Assembly: GCF_002127325.2 (NCBI RefSeq)
Contig: NC_035449.2
Coordinates: forward strand, 146,236,931-146,300,930
Source of the DNA: Helianthus annuus
Lineage: Eukaryota; Streptophyta; Magnoliopsida; Asterales; Asteraceae
Reading direction: 5' to 3'
Length of the DNA stretch: 64,000 bases
The position numbers and the translations under genes are program-made. This document shows, piece by piece, positions 25,053 to 36,214 of this stretch. A model generated the notes under the pieces. The model was not told the origin of the DNA. It did no database searches and saw nothing but the letters and a program-made list of their open reading frames with translations. Positions within the stretch are counted from its first letter, which is position 1, and every line of letters begins with the position of its first letter.

Positions 25053-25357
25053 TCTTGACGATGGTAAAGAAAGAAAAACAGAACGAGAAGATGAAGAGAG
25101 AAAGAAGAAAGGAGTACCTGAATAAGTCTTCTGATGAGGATTTAAAGAGGAAACACTCGGATTTAAATGCCCTTTAGCTCTTATCTCTAACTGCCATTTA
25201 TAATGATGATTTTGCAGGATAAGTCACCTCAGTGACGTCAGGATTTCAACAGCTAGTTCGATCTTAACGGCTATATATCCGTTAATTTGTTGCGGATAAG
25301 ATCAACAAAATACAACTCGTTTATTTACATAATTACTCCTTATATTTTGGGGGCAAT
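25053..25357. other. Region between antisense gene start and 3' LTR of element C
   Basis: No coding frame. It contains the TATA candidate and pyrimidine-rich leader of the antisense gene. At the right edge is a short purine run with GGGGG (about 25348-25353), the likely polypurine tract that primes plus-strand DNA synthesis before the LTR. Confidence 0.6.
25194..25202 (-). promoter_or_regulatory. TATA box candidate for the antisense gene of element C
   Basis: The minus strand reads TATAAATGG 142 bases upstream of the ATG at 25052. Between them lies a pyrimidine-rich (CTTT/TCTC) leader typical of plant 5' UTRs. It lies outside the LTR (which starts at 25358), so the antisense gene may have its own promoter. 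Confidence 0.5.
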
Positions 25358-26070
25358 TGTTAGGGGAGGATTTCTTAATGACCCGTGATCCTCAAGTATT
25401 ATCCTGTTTGGTGATCCTTACTTCTGTGACAAGTAGTGATCCTCAGAAGTGCTTCAGGACCAGGATCATGGATCATCCTAAGGATCCTTATACTAATGAT
25501 TGTCTACTTTGAATTTGGTATTGTTTTGCAGGAGTACCGGCTTGGACTTGGTCATGGCGATATTCCTGGAGCATATTCCCTTTTATTCTGCACGTGCTTG
25601 ACCATTGTGAACGTTATGGAGAACGTGGGGAGAAGGCACGAAATGCGGACAGTTAGTTAGGCTAGATATTTTCTATTTTTAAGGGGATAGCGAGCTATTT
25701 TTAGAACACTTGGCTATTTTTGGCTACACACACTCGTACAACTGCACTCACCAGCTCTCGGAAAACCACTTAGCTTTTTTCATACACTTTTACACAATAC
25801 ACTATAGTGATCCTTGTACTTAGCTCGCTATCATCCGAAGTTGTAATACATTATTTGTTTAATTTGAGTTGGTGATCGGTAGTTTCCATCAACCGAGGTT
25901 TTTTATGCCGGAGATCATTCATTGATCAAGGGCTTTTTCCTCGTATAAATCTTTGTGTCACTTGTGCAATTCATTTATGAGTGATCCTCATTGCTGTTTA
26001 TTAACCAAGCATCATACCCCGTAACAGAGAGTTTGGTTACATTATCCTTATCTGATTTTTGACCAAAACA
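25358..26070 (+). repeat. 3' LTR of element C (713 bp)
   Basis: Starts TGTTAGGGG and ends GACCAAAACA. It is homologous to the A and B LTRs read in reverse. The conserved U5-side block is at 25891-25947. Confidence 0.92.
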
Positions 26071-26334
26071 GTTATATTTACATAACAGTTGAAGGCTTCA
26101 TCTCAAACTGAGACCCATCCACCTCCAACTGTTATATTGTTCAAAGCAGATTATACTAATTGATGACCAAGGGCTTCAGGACCTATCCACCTTTGGTCAT
26201 CGTATTGTCTAAGTGTAAAGTAAATTGTTTTAAAGACAAGAAAAGTAAATTGTTCAAAGGACCGCAACCATCAAATCTAAAAAAGTGGGCTCCGGCCTAG
26301 GCATCAACATCCATCATCGCCCACTCAAGTGCCC

Positions 26335-28081
26335 TCACGCAGCAGCGTCTTCACCAGTCTTCTCCGTCTTCTCAGCTTCAGCATCCTTAGCAGCATCCTC
26401 ACCAGCATCCGCCCCGGCATCCTTCTTCTCCTCAGCCTTGTCCACCACTTCTGCCAACTTAGAAGATTCACCGGTCTCGCCAGGATATGGCACTGCCTTG
26501 CCTCCAAGCTCCTTCAACTTTGCCACCCAGGATTCGACCGGCCAGGCTGGGCACTCAAGCCCTGTCTCCTTGGCCTCATAAGCCATCTTGATGCGAGCCT
26601 GTAGAGAGACAATGGCATAAGCTTTGATCCCTTCCCGGAAGGAAACCATGGCTTGTTCGTGCTCCATTTGGACGGTAGCCAGCTTGACCTCAGCATCCTG
26701 GGTGACCTTCTTCAGTTTGTCCTCATAATGCCGAGTCTTGGCTTCAGCAATAACACCCTGATCAGCAATGGTGGTCTCGAGCTGTTTGATCCTGGCCTCA
26801 TGAAGTGCGGCAGTACCACAGGCATCGCTATAAAGGTAGAGCAGATGCTGGAGGCCCTGTAAGTTAAAGTTCAGGTATAAGTCAATGTTTACTAACCAGG
26901 GTATCTTATCAGGATATTCTATCAGGATATTATGCAGGATATAGTACCAGAATATTACCTTATTAAGGAAGGATGTCATCGGCTCCAAGGAATCAGTAAA
27001 GCTGAGCTCGTCATAGGAGAATTCTTCGGGGCCTGGGACGCTAACTTCGGAGCCCTTTCTCTTTTTTGCGGTAGAAGCACGAGCCCTCGTAGTAGGCTTG
27101 GGAGCCGGAAGCGGTTTTGAGCTGGTGGCGGCAGGAGCCTCTTTCTTGACAACGGGTGGAGGAGGATAACTGTCGAGTTCATCAAGATCAAGGAATATTG
27201 GAACTTTGCTGGAATCTGCACACAGGGAGTAAAACTCTTTCCTAAACACTTCAAATAAAGACATGTATGCAGGATATGATGCAGGATCCTTACCAGACAT
27301 GTTTGCACTGGAAAGTGGACTTGGAGATGCTGGAGATGGGTTGAAACTTCTTTCGGCTTCTGGTAGAAGTCTAATGGCGTCGATTCTTTTTTGTGAGTCG
27401 GCTAAGGGGGGTGCAAGTTTCCTGAAGTCAGCTGTGTACAAGAAGACAGAAAAGTCAATACAAGATATAAAGTAGGATATAAGGCAGGATCATCCTAAAA
27501 CCCTAAGTCCTACCCTTTTTCAACCGTTTCACCGGATAATCCGCTCCACCAGGGATTGAATCTCTTTTTACAAAGAAAAACTTTGATTTCCACTCCTCTT
27601 CGTTCCTAGTGGCTCGGAGTATCAGTGGATCGCCTGAAGTGGAATAGAACAAAAATCGACAAGAACCGTGGCATCTAAGCCGGTATGCTAAGGGGAGATC
27701 ATGAATGGAAAGGTCAGGGATATGATTATTCTTGATTTGATCAAGAACAGATAAGACTCGCCAAAGCATTGGCATTGTCTGACTAAAACAAATTTTGGTA
27801 GTGTTGAAAAACTCGGTGATGAAGTCCGAAAAAGGAAATTGTAACCCTAAGGTGAAAGGAAAAGCATTAAAACACAACCACTCGTCGGAAACCATATCTG
27901 ATCGGATTTCCCGATCAAATGGCCGGAACACCGTCCCTTTCGGGAAAATGCCGGAGGTTTTGAGGGCCGACTAGTGGGCACTGTTGAAAGAGCATATTTC
28001 CTTCTCCGGATCTTGGAGAATATTCTGGTGAATGAACGTGGGAGCAGAGTCGCCGGAGCTAGATCTTGTCTGTCTCGCCAT
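26335..28081 (-). pseudogene. Antisense four-exon gene of element D, one premature stop
   Basis: Start ATG at 28081. Exon 1 is 28081-27514, exon 2 27431-27294, exon 3 27215-26959, exon 4 26856-26335 (stop TGA). All introns are GT-AG (78-102 nt) in phases 1, 1, 0. Exon 1 is 568 nt, the same length as in C although the protein is strongly diverged. Shared blocks include PMLWRVL and KFFFVKRDSIPGG. Exon 3 has a KKRK basic cluster. Exon 4 is a coiled coil with an Ala/Glu/Asp-rich tail. An in-frame TAG (27973-27971) interrupts exon 1 after about 36 codons. Without it the frame would be open throughout. Likely the same family as the C gene. Confidence 0.78.
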
Positions 28082-28329
28082 AATCACCGGAATATTGAAC
28101 AGTATGGAGGAGAAAGATGGAATTGAGAGAGAGATATTTACCTTTTTTCTCTTCGGTGAAGGTTAAATGATGATGAGGATGAGAAGTTATAGGGGTGAAA
28201 TGAGTAAATGTAGGCTGCGTGGTTACAACCAGTCCCATTAGAGTCTTATCACTTAATTACCTCGTTACTCATGAAAAAATGTAACCGTTAGCGTCAGGAT
28301 ACCTAACGGTAACATTTTTTGGGGACAAT
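28082..28329. other. Upstream region of the antisense gene of element D
   Basis: Non-coding. The minus strand has a weak TATA-like TATAACTT at 28191-28184, about 105 bases before the ATG at 28081. A GGGGACAATT run abuts the LTR start at 28330 and is the likely polypurine tract. Confidence 0.45.
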
Positions 28330-28594
28330 TGTTATGGGTGAAATTCTGAGCCTATATCTTAGTCAATATTTTGAGCTATATCCTGACTATATGATGTCTG
28401 TTCATACCCTGGGTTACACATTCAGGATATTGGTAACATCCTGAATGGTATCCTGAGGGTCACTAACGAATTGTGTGCAGGAATATGAGTTCAAGGTCGC
28501 AACGTTCATGAGGACTCTCTCTCTCTCCGGAAGACTCGGTCTAAGTAGTTCGAAGAAAGACGTTGAAGCCGCTTTACTCGGTCTACAACGTTCA

Positions 28595-28995
28595 TGTTAA
28601 TGCATTATCTGTCTATCGCCTCCGTCAATCTAGTCCGTAGCAGAAACCGAAGAAAACGGGAGTTATATTGTTATTTTAGTGATAGTTTAGTCAAAAAGGC
28701 AAGGTGGCATAATTGTAATTAATGAGAAACTTCATTAAATGCCTTAGCCTATAAATAGAACTCTAGGGCTTAGAGTTTAGAACTTTTGCCATTTTACATC
28801 TTGGAGAGCTAGAGGTTAGAGAGAGAAGCTAGAGAGAGAAAATTCATTGTTTGTGATTCAGGTGCTGTACGTTTTCAAATTTATCAATAGAATCACGTTT
28901 ATATTACATCTCGTGTGTTCGGTCGCGTTCGTGTACGGATTCCGCACGTCACACGTTCGATTACGCAATCGTTTCGGAGTAAAACCGGTCCAACA
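28595..28995 (+). repeat. 5' LTR of element F (401 bp)
   Basis: TGTTAATGC...GGTCCAACA. TATAAATAG is at 28750-28758. Confidence 0.95.
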
Positions 28996-28997
28996 AG

Positions 28998-29009
28998 TGG
29001 TATCAGAGC
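28998..29009 (+). other. Primer-binding site, initiator tRNA-Met, element F
   Basis: TGGTATCAGAGC, two bases inside the 5' LTR; complementary to the 3' end of plant initiator tRNA-Met. Confidence 0.93.
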
Positions 29010-29267
29010 AGGAGTTCGATTGCACTGATCTATCACACGATTTCGCACAGGATTTCATCAGAATCAGATCCAAATTTCATCTATTTCTTCATATATTTCA
29101 TATTTTTCACGTTTTTTCTGAAAATCGCCAAATTGAACAGGTTTTCACGGTCCGTTTCAGCTGAATTTTGGATATGTTGTGCGTAAACATCTGATTAACA
29201 ACCCTACCAAGTTTCAGATCCTAATTCCAAGCAGTTTAGGAGAAATTCGAGTTTTTAGGTCCGAAGT

Positions 29268-29530
29268 TCGTTTGAAACAGCGACTGTCCGTTTGAAATTG
29301 ACATTACTGTTTGAACTGTCGTTTGAAAAAGCATCTTCCGTTTGAAATTAGTTCCTATCGTTTGAAATTGTTGCTTCTGTTTGAATCATCGTTTGAACAT
29401 TAGTCTACCGTTTGAAAGTCTGTCACATCGTTTGGACTTTAACCTATCGTTTGAAATGTATCCCATCACTTGAAAATGAACTGATAGTTTAAACTGACAT
29501 AACCGTTTAAAACAAGATTTCTGTTTGAAT
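29268..29530 (+). repeat. Array of CGTTTGAA motifs in the leader of element F
   Basis: More than ten copies of (C/T)CGTTTGAA(A) or close variants (GTTTGAA, CGTTTAAA) are spaced irregularly, about 15-30 bases apart. The spacers are unrelated, so this is a dispersed motif array and not a simple tandem repeat. Confidence 0.75.
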
Positions 29531-30335
29531 GTGGAATTAAAGCTGAGCGGCCCAATGAGCATTGAATAAGAAATAAGTGTTGTCAGCTACTTGGTATAAT
29601 GGAATTGAAGGTCCAATAGGGTATTAATTAGATGCATGGGTGTTATTACTGGCCCAATTACTGTGTTTCAATCAATTGCACCGCCCATTAACCCATTGAT
29701 TGTCGGCCACATTTATGATAAGCCCATGTGCGGCCCATGTGTTGTTGTCGGCTGCATGTAAAGATTGTCGGCTCAGTGGGATTTGCGGTTCATTCAGATT
29801 CTAGTGTTATTAATGATTAACAGCATATATTGTTTGAACATCAAGTTCAGGTCACGTGTAATCTGACTTGAAATTGATTGTCGTTTATCAATTAAAATCC
29901 AAGGATCAAAGATTTGGTTAAAGTTGTTGTCGGAAATTATTTGAAGTAAGACTGTTGATTGGCTGTTGTTATTATAAGTGGCATACATCAGCGGCCCAAT
30001 CATATTTTCACAAGCAATATAAAGACCCAATCAGCGGTTACTTGTTGGTGGGCTTAGTTGAACAAAAGTTATAGGTTTGTCCACATCAACTCGATTTATT
30101 CAGCCCAAGCCAAAGCCCAAGTTTCATCATAGTGATATTGTTAGCTAAGTGGAGTGTTCATTCGTGTTCTCACATCATCAACATTGAAACAACTTCGCGA
30201 ATCTTCGACAACGAATCTTAGATTGGTTTCATTAACAAACTGTTACATAGTCAGTTTCTGTTTAAACTGATTGTTTGATTGTTGATTTGCAGGTAACACG
30301 AGGCAATTTACAAGGTAATTCACAAATATAAGAAC
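29531..30335 (+). other. Leader of element F, non-coding
   Basis: No coding frame of note before the ATG at 30336. I see no further repeats or recognisable signals. Confidence 0.6.
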
Positions 30336-32642
30336 ATGGCAAATGATGATCATGATAGATGGTGGCGAAGAGATAGTGCAAGATGGGAGATTGGCAAGTT
30401 GTATGAACCATTTCAAGAAGCACAAAGAGCCAAGAGATGGAATGAAGAGTTGTAGTGTTACTTGGATCCACAGGGTAATCCAGTGGTAGATCCGTCAAAA
30501 GTTGATTTTGATGCTATAACCAATGCGTTTCCAAGTGAGCGTACTTTCAACACAAAAAGGCTTTCTGATAAAAGCTATCTGCCAGAGTTGATGAACAAGT
30601 TGAGAGAAGTCTTTGAAGCAAGTCTACCGAAGGTGGTAGAGATGAAGAAGAGAAAAGAAGAAGAGTTGAAGAAGATGATTGAAGAGGTAAAGACTGTTGC
30701 AAAGCTTGCTGGTGAAGAGAATCAAAAAGCTGAGGAAGAACAGAAGCCGAAAGAGATGGAAGAAAAAGTTGAGAAGATACAGGAGACAAAGGCAGCTGAG
30801 CACGCCGAGGTGTCAATCACTGAGGTAATAAAATCTTCTGAATTATCAAAAGTTGAATTGGTTGTAGAAAAGGAAAACAAGTGCAGGAATTGCATTGAAA
30901 AATGCAAAGCCTGTACTGAAAAAGAAGAAATAATAAAAACAAAAGATAATGAAATGAATAAACTTGAAAATGCTTTAAAATTGAAATGTAAAGAAAGGAT
31001 GGACACAGAGCAAAGTTTAAAATTAAAAGTTGAGAAATTAACACAGAAATGTCATGATTTTGAAAAAGAAAATAAGGTTTTGAAAGAAAAATGTGACACA
31101 AAATGTGTTGATTGCATTGAGAAAGAATCTAAGTTTCTAGAGTTACAAAAACAGTATGATTCTTTAAAATGGTCGAGTCAGAGAGTACAAGAAGCTTATG
31201 ATACTTTGAAGAGCCAAGTCAAAAGTTTTGATCAAAGATTGTCTGAAACTTTAACAACCAAAGAAATGTATGAAAGACAGTTTAAAGAAAAGCAAATTGA
31301 ATTAAACAAGCGTGTTGATGAAATTGCTAATCTTAAACAAGTCTTGGCTGAAAAAGAAAAGATTGTTACAAAACTTCAAAGTTATCATAACTCTTCGTAC
31401 ATTCTCGAACGCATTTTCAATATCACACCAGATGACAAAGATACTAATAATTGTAAAAAGGGTATTGGTTCAGAGTTTCATCAGGTACCACCACCATTGA
31501 GAGACAATTATACTTTTTATGATGAGGAAAAGGTGGCAAAGGGTTTGAACATAGCTGACCAATTACCTGAAAGTATCGATGTGATTTACACTAAAACTGT
31601 TGATACTAATGATTCAGAGGTGGTGAGTAAGGTGGTTGATAGTGTTTTGAAAGATGAGTCTACAAAAGGTAAGTCTGAATCACAGGATGAAGATGAAGGA
31701 AATCTTTATGATGGATATCTGAAAGACACAAAATCCGAGAAGAATTTGAATGATGATTCAAAAGGATTGGTTTATACCATGATTGGATCGGACAAACTAT
31801 TCTTAGATGTTGTTTTCCCGATTCAGAATGTGATTTCAGAGAAAATTGACAAAGTTTTCAAGATGGTTGAAATTGAGAAGTTTGAAATGTCGAAGTTTGC
31901 TGGTAAAGGTTTCAAAGGGTCTTATAACAAACCTGGTTCTAAGAAGAAAAACATGAAGTCTGGTTTGGGGTATAAGAAGAAACATAATCGAAACAGAACT
32001 GAAAGGTCCAATTTTCAGACAAAAATGACTTTTGTTCAAGGAAATGTTGTACGGAAGTGTCAAAATCCAAAGTCTGTTGATGTTGAAAAACAGAAATCTG
32101 GGAATGAGAAACCAAGGTCAACCAGATTTGATTCGAGACAAAGTTGGAGGTTTAACACAAACAAGTTTGCTTCAAATCAAAATTGGAAATCAAACCCAAA
32201 CAGGTTTAATTTTAGACAGACCTGGAATTCTCACACACCCAGATTGAGAACGACACGGAGTTGGAGAACATCTGTTAATATGACAAAACCTCAAGAGTTT
32301 TGGAAACCTAAAAATGTTGTTCAAAATCAAAAGGTTCAGAAAGGAACAGATTTTTACAAAAGAGGTACTCCGGGAGGTCAAGTGTGGTCTGTTAAGAAAA
32401 GTGTTGATTTGATGAAAGATGAGAATGTTGGCATGAAAACTGAGAAACAAAAACAAATTTGGAAATCAAAAACTGATACAATAAATTTGACTTCTGAGGT
32501 GAAAACGTCTGAGGATTCAGTTTTGATTGCCTATGATGCAAATTTTCCACCGCTCAAGGCTGAAAACTTTAAAATTCAGGTTGCTAGAATCAAGGTTACA
32601 CCTAAGGCTGCTGAGGCCTGGGTGGACACCATGTTTGATTAA
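30336..32642 (+). pseudogene. Coiled-coil Gag-related protein of element F, one premature stop
   Basis: The ATG at 30336 opens a 768-residue frame interrupted once by TAG at 30453-30455; after it the frame is open to 32642. Residues about 85-360 are strongly charged heptads (Lys/Glu-rich coiled coil). Within them are two Cys clusters, CRNC...CKAC at about 183-193 and CDTKCVDC at about 253-260, which could bind metal but are not a CCHC knuckle. Residues about 530-700 are very basic (Lys/Arg/Asn/Trp), RNA-binding in character. Protein of this type occurs in Asteraceae retroelement polyproteins between Gag and protease; that is recollection. I see no capsid domain and no enzymes. Confidence 0.6.
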
Positions 32643-34796
32643 GCGGTTGGAATTGCCGGAGCTTCCTGGATCGCGAAGCATGAATCGGCATCTTTATTGA
32701 TTGAAATTTTTTTGTCAAATTGTTTAAGTATTTGATAAAGTTTGAATGTGCAGGTGCTAAATGCTGATGAAGATTGTGAGAGTGTTGCACAGGAAGAGGT
32801 TGAAGATCCCTGGTTTTGGTCAGACATGGAGTTTGTTTGTTGTTTTGTATAAATTTGAATTGTGTTTGATGATTGTTGTTTGATTGTGTGCTGTTTGTTT
32901 GTTTGGTTGATGATTGTGATGTTTGATGTTAGTTTGCTTTGAATAAGTGTTGAGTGACTACGCCGAAACCCTCACGGCTGAACAAGCATGATTACTGTCA
33001 CAGGTTGAAGAACGGTTTTCTAACTGTCAAAATCAATGGGTTGTAAATCATGGGGGTACGTTATATTTTCTGCAAAACAGAGCATGAGATGCAGAAAATG
33101 GATGGCGAGACAAAGCTATCAGTATCGGTTTGTCAAAATTCTTTAATGATTTTGCATTTTAGGGGGAGATATATTGTCAGAAAATACAAAAACATTAGAA
33201 AATTTAAAAAAGTAAAAAACATGATAAAATTCAAAAATTTGAGTTTTGCGTAAAAAGAGGAAATGATAGTACATCAGTAGACAGTTACAGTATGCTAAAG
33301 AATTGTAATGATTGAATAGTGTTAAACAGTCTCACTGATGATATGCCGATAGGTTTTTATACACTTAGTAAACTTTTTCGGGATATAAACCTAAATTCAA
33401 ACACCTTGCTTATTTCGTGGGGAACACTACTTGGATATATAGGTAACCCTGAAATCTCGTTTGAAAGGTTCCATATTCTGAGATACTAGGTCTTTATACT
33501 CAGAGATATCTGGGGTATTATTCCGGGACTTCTGCTGTATGGAAGTACTGACCTAGTCCCCAAATAATACTTTCTGCAAAATGCTTGAAACATAGCATCG
33601 CCGTCAGCAAGCTGATGAAACAATAAAATTGATAGTCGCTGCTGTTGTAATTAAAAGATCCTCTAAAGGGGACACACCAAAAGTCGAGCCGTCATCTCTC
33701 TGCTGAACGGAAGTTCTGACCTGAGCTCTCACGGTTTCGCATCTAACCCCTTACAGATATCATCTGTGGTATGCTCACCTGTAAGACTGAATATCTGGGA
33801 TTTGGATACGGGAGTATATTCAAGAGGTGGGACACATGAATGAGTTTAAGTCTTAAAATATCTAAATCGTATCCTGAATCAGTTGAAATTTGTATGAAAA
33901 TTTAAGATGGATCGGTATATCGACAATCTAAGTGAATAGTTTAATTCTTAATATGTATCTAAGCTCAACGGTACTTGTGACTTGTCAAAAACTGATATGA
34001 TCCTCTGTCGCATACTCAAAACAAAAATATTATTTGTCAATATGTTTGTACATATTTCTTACTGCTTTATATTTTCATAAAATACAAAAAGATTTTGATT
34101 TCTGCTTTATTTTCGATAAACCGATATCTGAGTTGCTGAGTTTCAAAATCTAAGTAAGCTGATTGTGTTTCTGAAAATAAAACAAGTTCATTAATTTGAA
34201 ACTTGAAATTTCTAGAAAAACTTCAAAAACAGTTTGTGAATATCTTCAAGGTCATTAATTTGAACTTGAATGATTAACTGAGAGGGATTTGGATGTGTAG
34301 GTTGTTAAAATCTTTGTAATAGAGATAGTTTATGATCTGATTTGTTATTGTCAAAACTATGAAGTTTGTTGACAGGGGGAGTGTATTAGAGAACATGTTT
34401 AATGATTTCGAAAATATTGTTACTTATGAATGTTTGAGGATTATAGGAAAGATCCAGACTATGATCCCAAGAGCTGAGTCTAAGGGGGAGTCTGAAGACG
34501 AGCTCAACGAAAATGAAAGCATACATAGAGCCAGATATCATTTCTGGAAGAGCTTGTAGCCGGAAAGCAAGGTGTCGATCACAAAGCACGGAAGCTTGAC
34601 GAAAGGGGGAGCCTGAAGAGTTTACAAAAAGGGGGAGCTGAAGCTGAAGACAGATCCACCGGGATTCTGTTTAAGCAAGGGGGAGTCTGTGTTGCTAAAG
34701 ACGTGTTAAAGCTTCAAGAAGACTCAAAGAGAGAGAGAAAGAAAAGATGCTACGAGTTGACTACGGATTGACTACAGCAATATCCAAGGGGGAGTC
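32643..34796 (+). other. 3' non-coding region of element F with repeated polypurine tracts
   Basis: No coding frame that I trust. The last 310 bases carry five AAGGGGGAG(T/C)-type purine runs, near 34483, 34605, 34629, 34677 and 34786. A sixth lies at 33160. Only the last directly precedes the 3' LTR and should be the functional polypurine tract. Confidence 0.7.
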
Positions 34797-35197
34797 TGTT
34801 AATGCATTATCTGTCTATCGCCTTCGTCAATCTAGTCCGTAGCAGAAACCGAAGAAAACGGGAGTTATATTGTTATTTTAGTGATAGTTTAGTCAAAAAG
34901 GCAAGGTGGCATAATTGTAATTAATGAGAAACTTCATTAAATGCCTTAGCCTATAAATAGAACTCTAGGGCTTAGAGTTTAGAACTTTTGCCATTTTACA
35001 TCTTGGAGAGCTAGAGGTTAGAGAGAGAAGCTAGAGAGAGAAAGTTCATTGTTTGTGATTCAGGTGCTGTACGTTTTCAGATTTATCAAGAGAATCACGT
35101 TTATATTACATCTCGTGTGTTCGGTCGCGTTCGTGTACGGATTCCGCACGCCACACGTTCGATTACGCAATCGTTTCGGAGTAAAACCGGTCCAACA
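34797..35197 (+). repeat. 3' LTR of element F (401 bp)
   Basis: Same length as the 5' LTR, with about five substitutions by eye. TATAAATAG is at 34952-34960. It is preceded by the polypurine tract AAGGGGGAGTC. Confidence 0.95.
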
Positions 35198-35685
35198 GTT
35201 TACAATGGAATATTCGGGAGCATCCCTTATTTATAGGAGTTCTTGTTTGTACTTTGTAACTATAAATAGATGGATAACTCGGATCAAATAGGACACAACA
35301 CGAACACTCACTGCTCTCATACTTCTCTTTCTCGCAACTTTCACTTTCACAACAAACATTGTAACACCTAGTGATCCGATCAGTATCCCGCACTGTATCC
35401 TGACGTTAAAGCAATAAGAAGAACAAGGCAGTTGCGATTGTCAGCTCCCGAGGTTTTGTGCCGGCGATCTAAATTGATCAAGGGCTTTCCTCGTACATCC
35501 TGTGTCACCTTTTACCTTTTTTGCTCATTGTTTGATCGTAGATACAGCTTAATATCCTGAGCCATATCCTGAAATTGTTTTCGCAAACCACTTGATTAAC
35601 ACATTTTTGAACACATTCTCTTAGCACACTACCTTACTTAACTAATTTGATCATTTAATTGCTTCGGTAATTTTTGACCAAAACA

Positions 35686-36110
35686 GTATGATCGGATCAG
35701 ATTAAGGCACTCACTCTTTTTCGCACACTTTGATCTCTAGCTACTAGCAATCACTACACACAAACACTTGTACTCAGATTATGTTGTAACACTTAGTTGA
35801 TTCGCATCATATCCTGCACTATATCCTGATATTTGAAGTAATAGAAGAGCAAGGCAGCTGCGATTGTCAGCTCCCAAGGTTTTGTGTCGGCGATCTAGAT
35901 TGATCAAGGGCTTTCCTCGTATATCCTGTGTCACCCTTTACTTTTTTACTCATTGTTTGATCATAAATACAGCTTCTACATCCTGAGCCGTATCATTAAA
36001 CTGTTTTTGCAAACAACTTAACTTAAATATTTTCAACACACATTTCTAGCACACTACCTCACTTAACTAATTTGATCACTTAATTGCTTCGGTAATTTTT
36101 TACCAAAACA
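35686..36110 (+). repeat. 5' LTR fragment of element E
   Basis: The inner part of an LTR, ending TACCAAAACA next to the primer site, similar to the D LTR end. The outer part is displaced by insertion of D; the expected duplication is GTATG (35686-35690). Confidence 0.87.
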
Positions 36111-36113
36111 ATT

Positions 36114-36131
36114 TGGCGCCCACCGTGGGGC
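36114..36131 (+). other. Primer-binding site, tRNA-Lys(CUU), element E
   Basis: TGGCGCCCACCGTGGGGC, three bases after the LTR; the same 18 nt as A and B. Confidence 0.87.
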
Positions 36132-36214
36132 ATGTGGGGCTATTTCTACTAATAGCTTTTGCAAAATCGCTACTTGGTTTTCTATTTTCAAAACTTTTTG
36201 CTACACTGTTTTCA

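Larger units (their letters stand above)
19775..26070 (+). mobile_element. Element C: Tat-type Ty3/gypsy retrotransposon, 5' part outside window
   Basis: Plus strand. It begins in the middle of RT where element B is inserted, then has RNase H domains, integrase, hairpins and repeats, an antisense gene on the minus strand, and a complete 3' LTR. The 5' LTR, gag and the RT catalytic region must lie left of B's missing end. The 3' flank at 26071 belongs to element D. Confidence 0.9.
28595..35197 (+). mobile_element. Element F: pol-less LTR retrotransposon (copia-like, non-autonomous)
   Basis: Two 401-bp LTRs (28595-28995 and 34797-35197) bound the element. A tRNA-Met primer site and a polypurine tract are present, so its reverse-transcription signals are complete. 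The only coding frame is a coiled-coil, Gag-related protein (30336-32642). No protease, integrase, RT or RNase H is visible in 6.6 kb. Flanks are GTTCA (28590-28594) and GTTTA (35198-35202), a 5-bp target duplication with one mismatch. By eye the two LTRs differ at about five positions. Copia assignment rests on the PBS and PPT style and the protein's likeness to Asteraceae copia polyproteins, and is moderate. Confidence 0.85.
26071..35685 (+). mobile_element. Element D: second Tat-type family, only its 3' end in window, split by F
   Basis: C's 3' LTR ends at 26070 and the sequence becomes the end of another antisense gene (minus) followed by an LTR starting at 28330. D is therefore plus-oriented, with pol left of the nest. 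The LTR is split by F (28595-35197) and resumes to 35685, where a fragment of the related E LTR begins. The 264 bases before the antisense stop (26071-26334) resemble the region before the antisense remnant of E (42905-43069). Confidence 0.85.
28330..35685 (+). repeat. 3' LTR of element D, split by element F
   Basis: The left part is 28330-28594 and the right part 35198-35685, about 750 bp without the insertion. It begins TGTTATGGG and ends GACCAAAACA. A TATAAATAG box lies at 35261-35269. It is similar to the E LTR fragment that follows. Confidence 0.87.

Noticed and set aside
30336..32642. Host coiled-coil gene
   Set aside because: It lies between a matched LTR pair with PBS and PPT, so it belongs to element F.
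36113..36214. Hydrophobic N-terminal extension of E Gag
   Set aside because: The frame is open from a TTG overlapping the tRNA primer site. It is leader sequence, and the ATG at 36215 matches the Gag starts of A and B.
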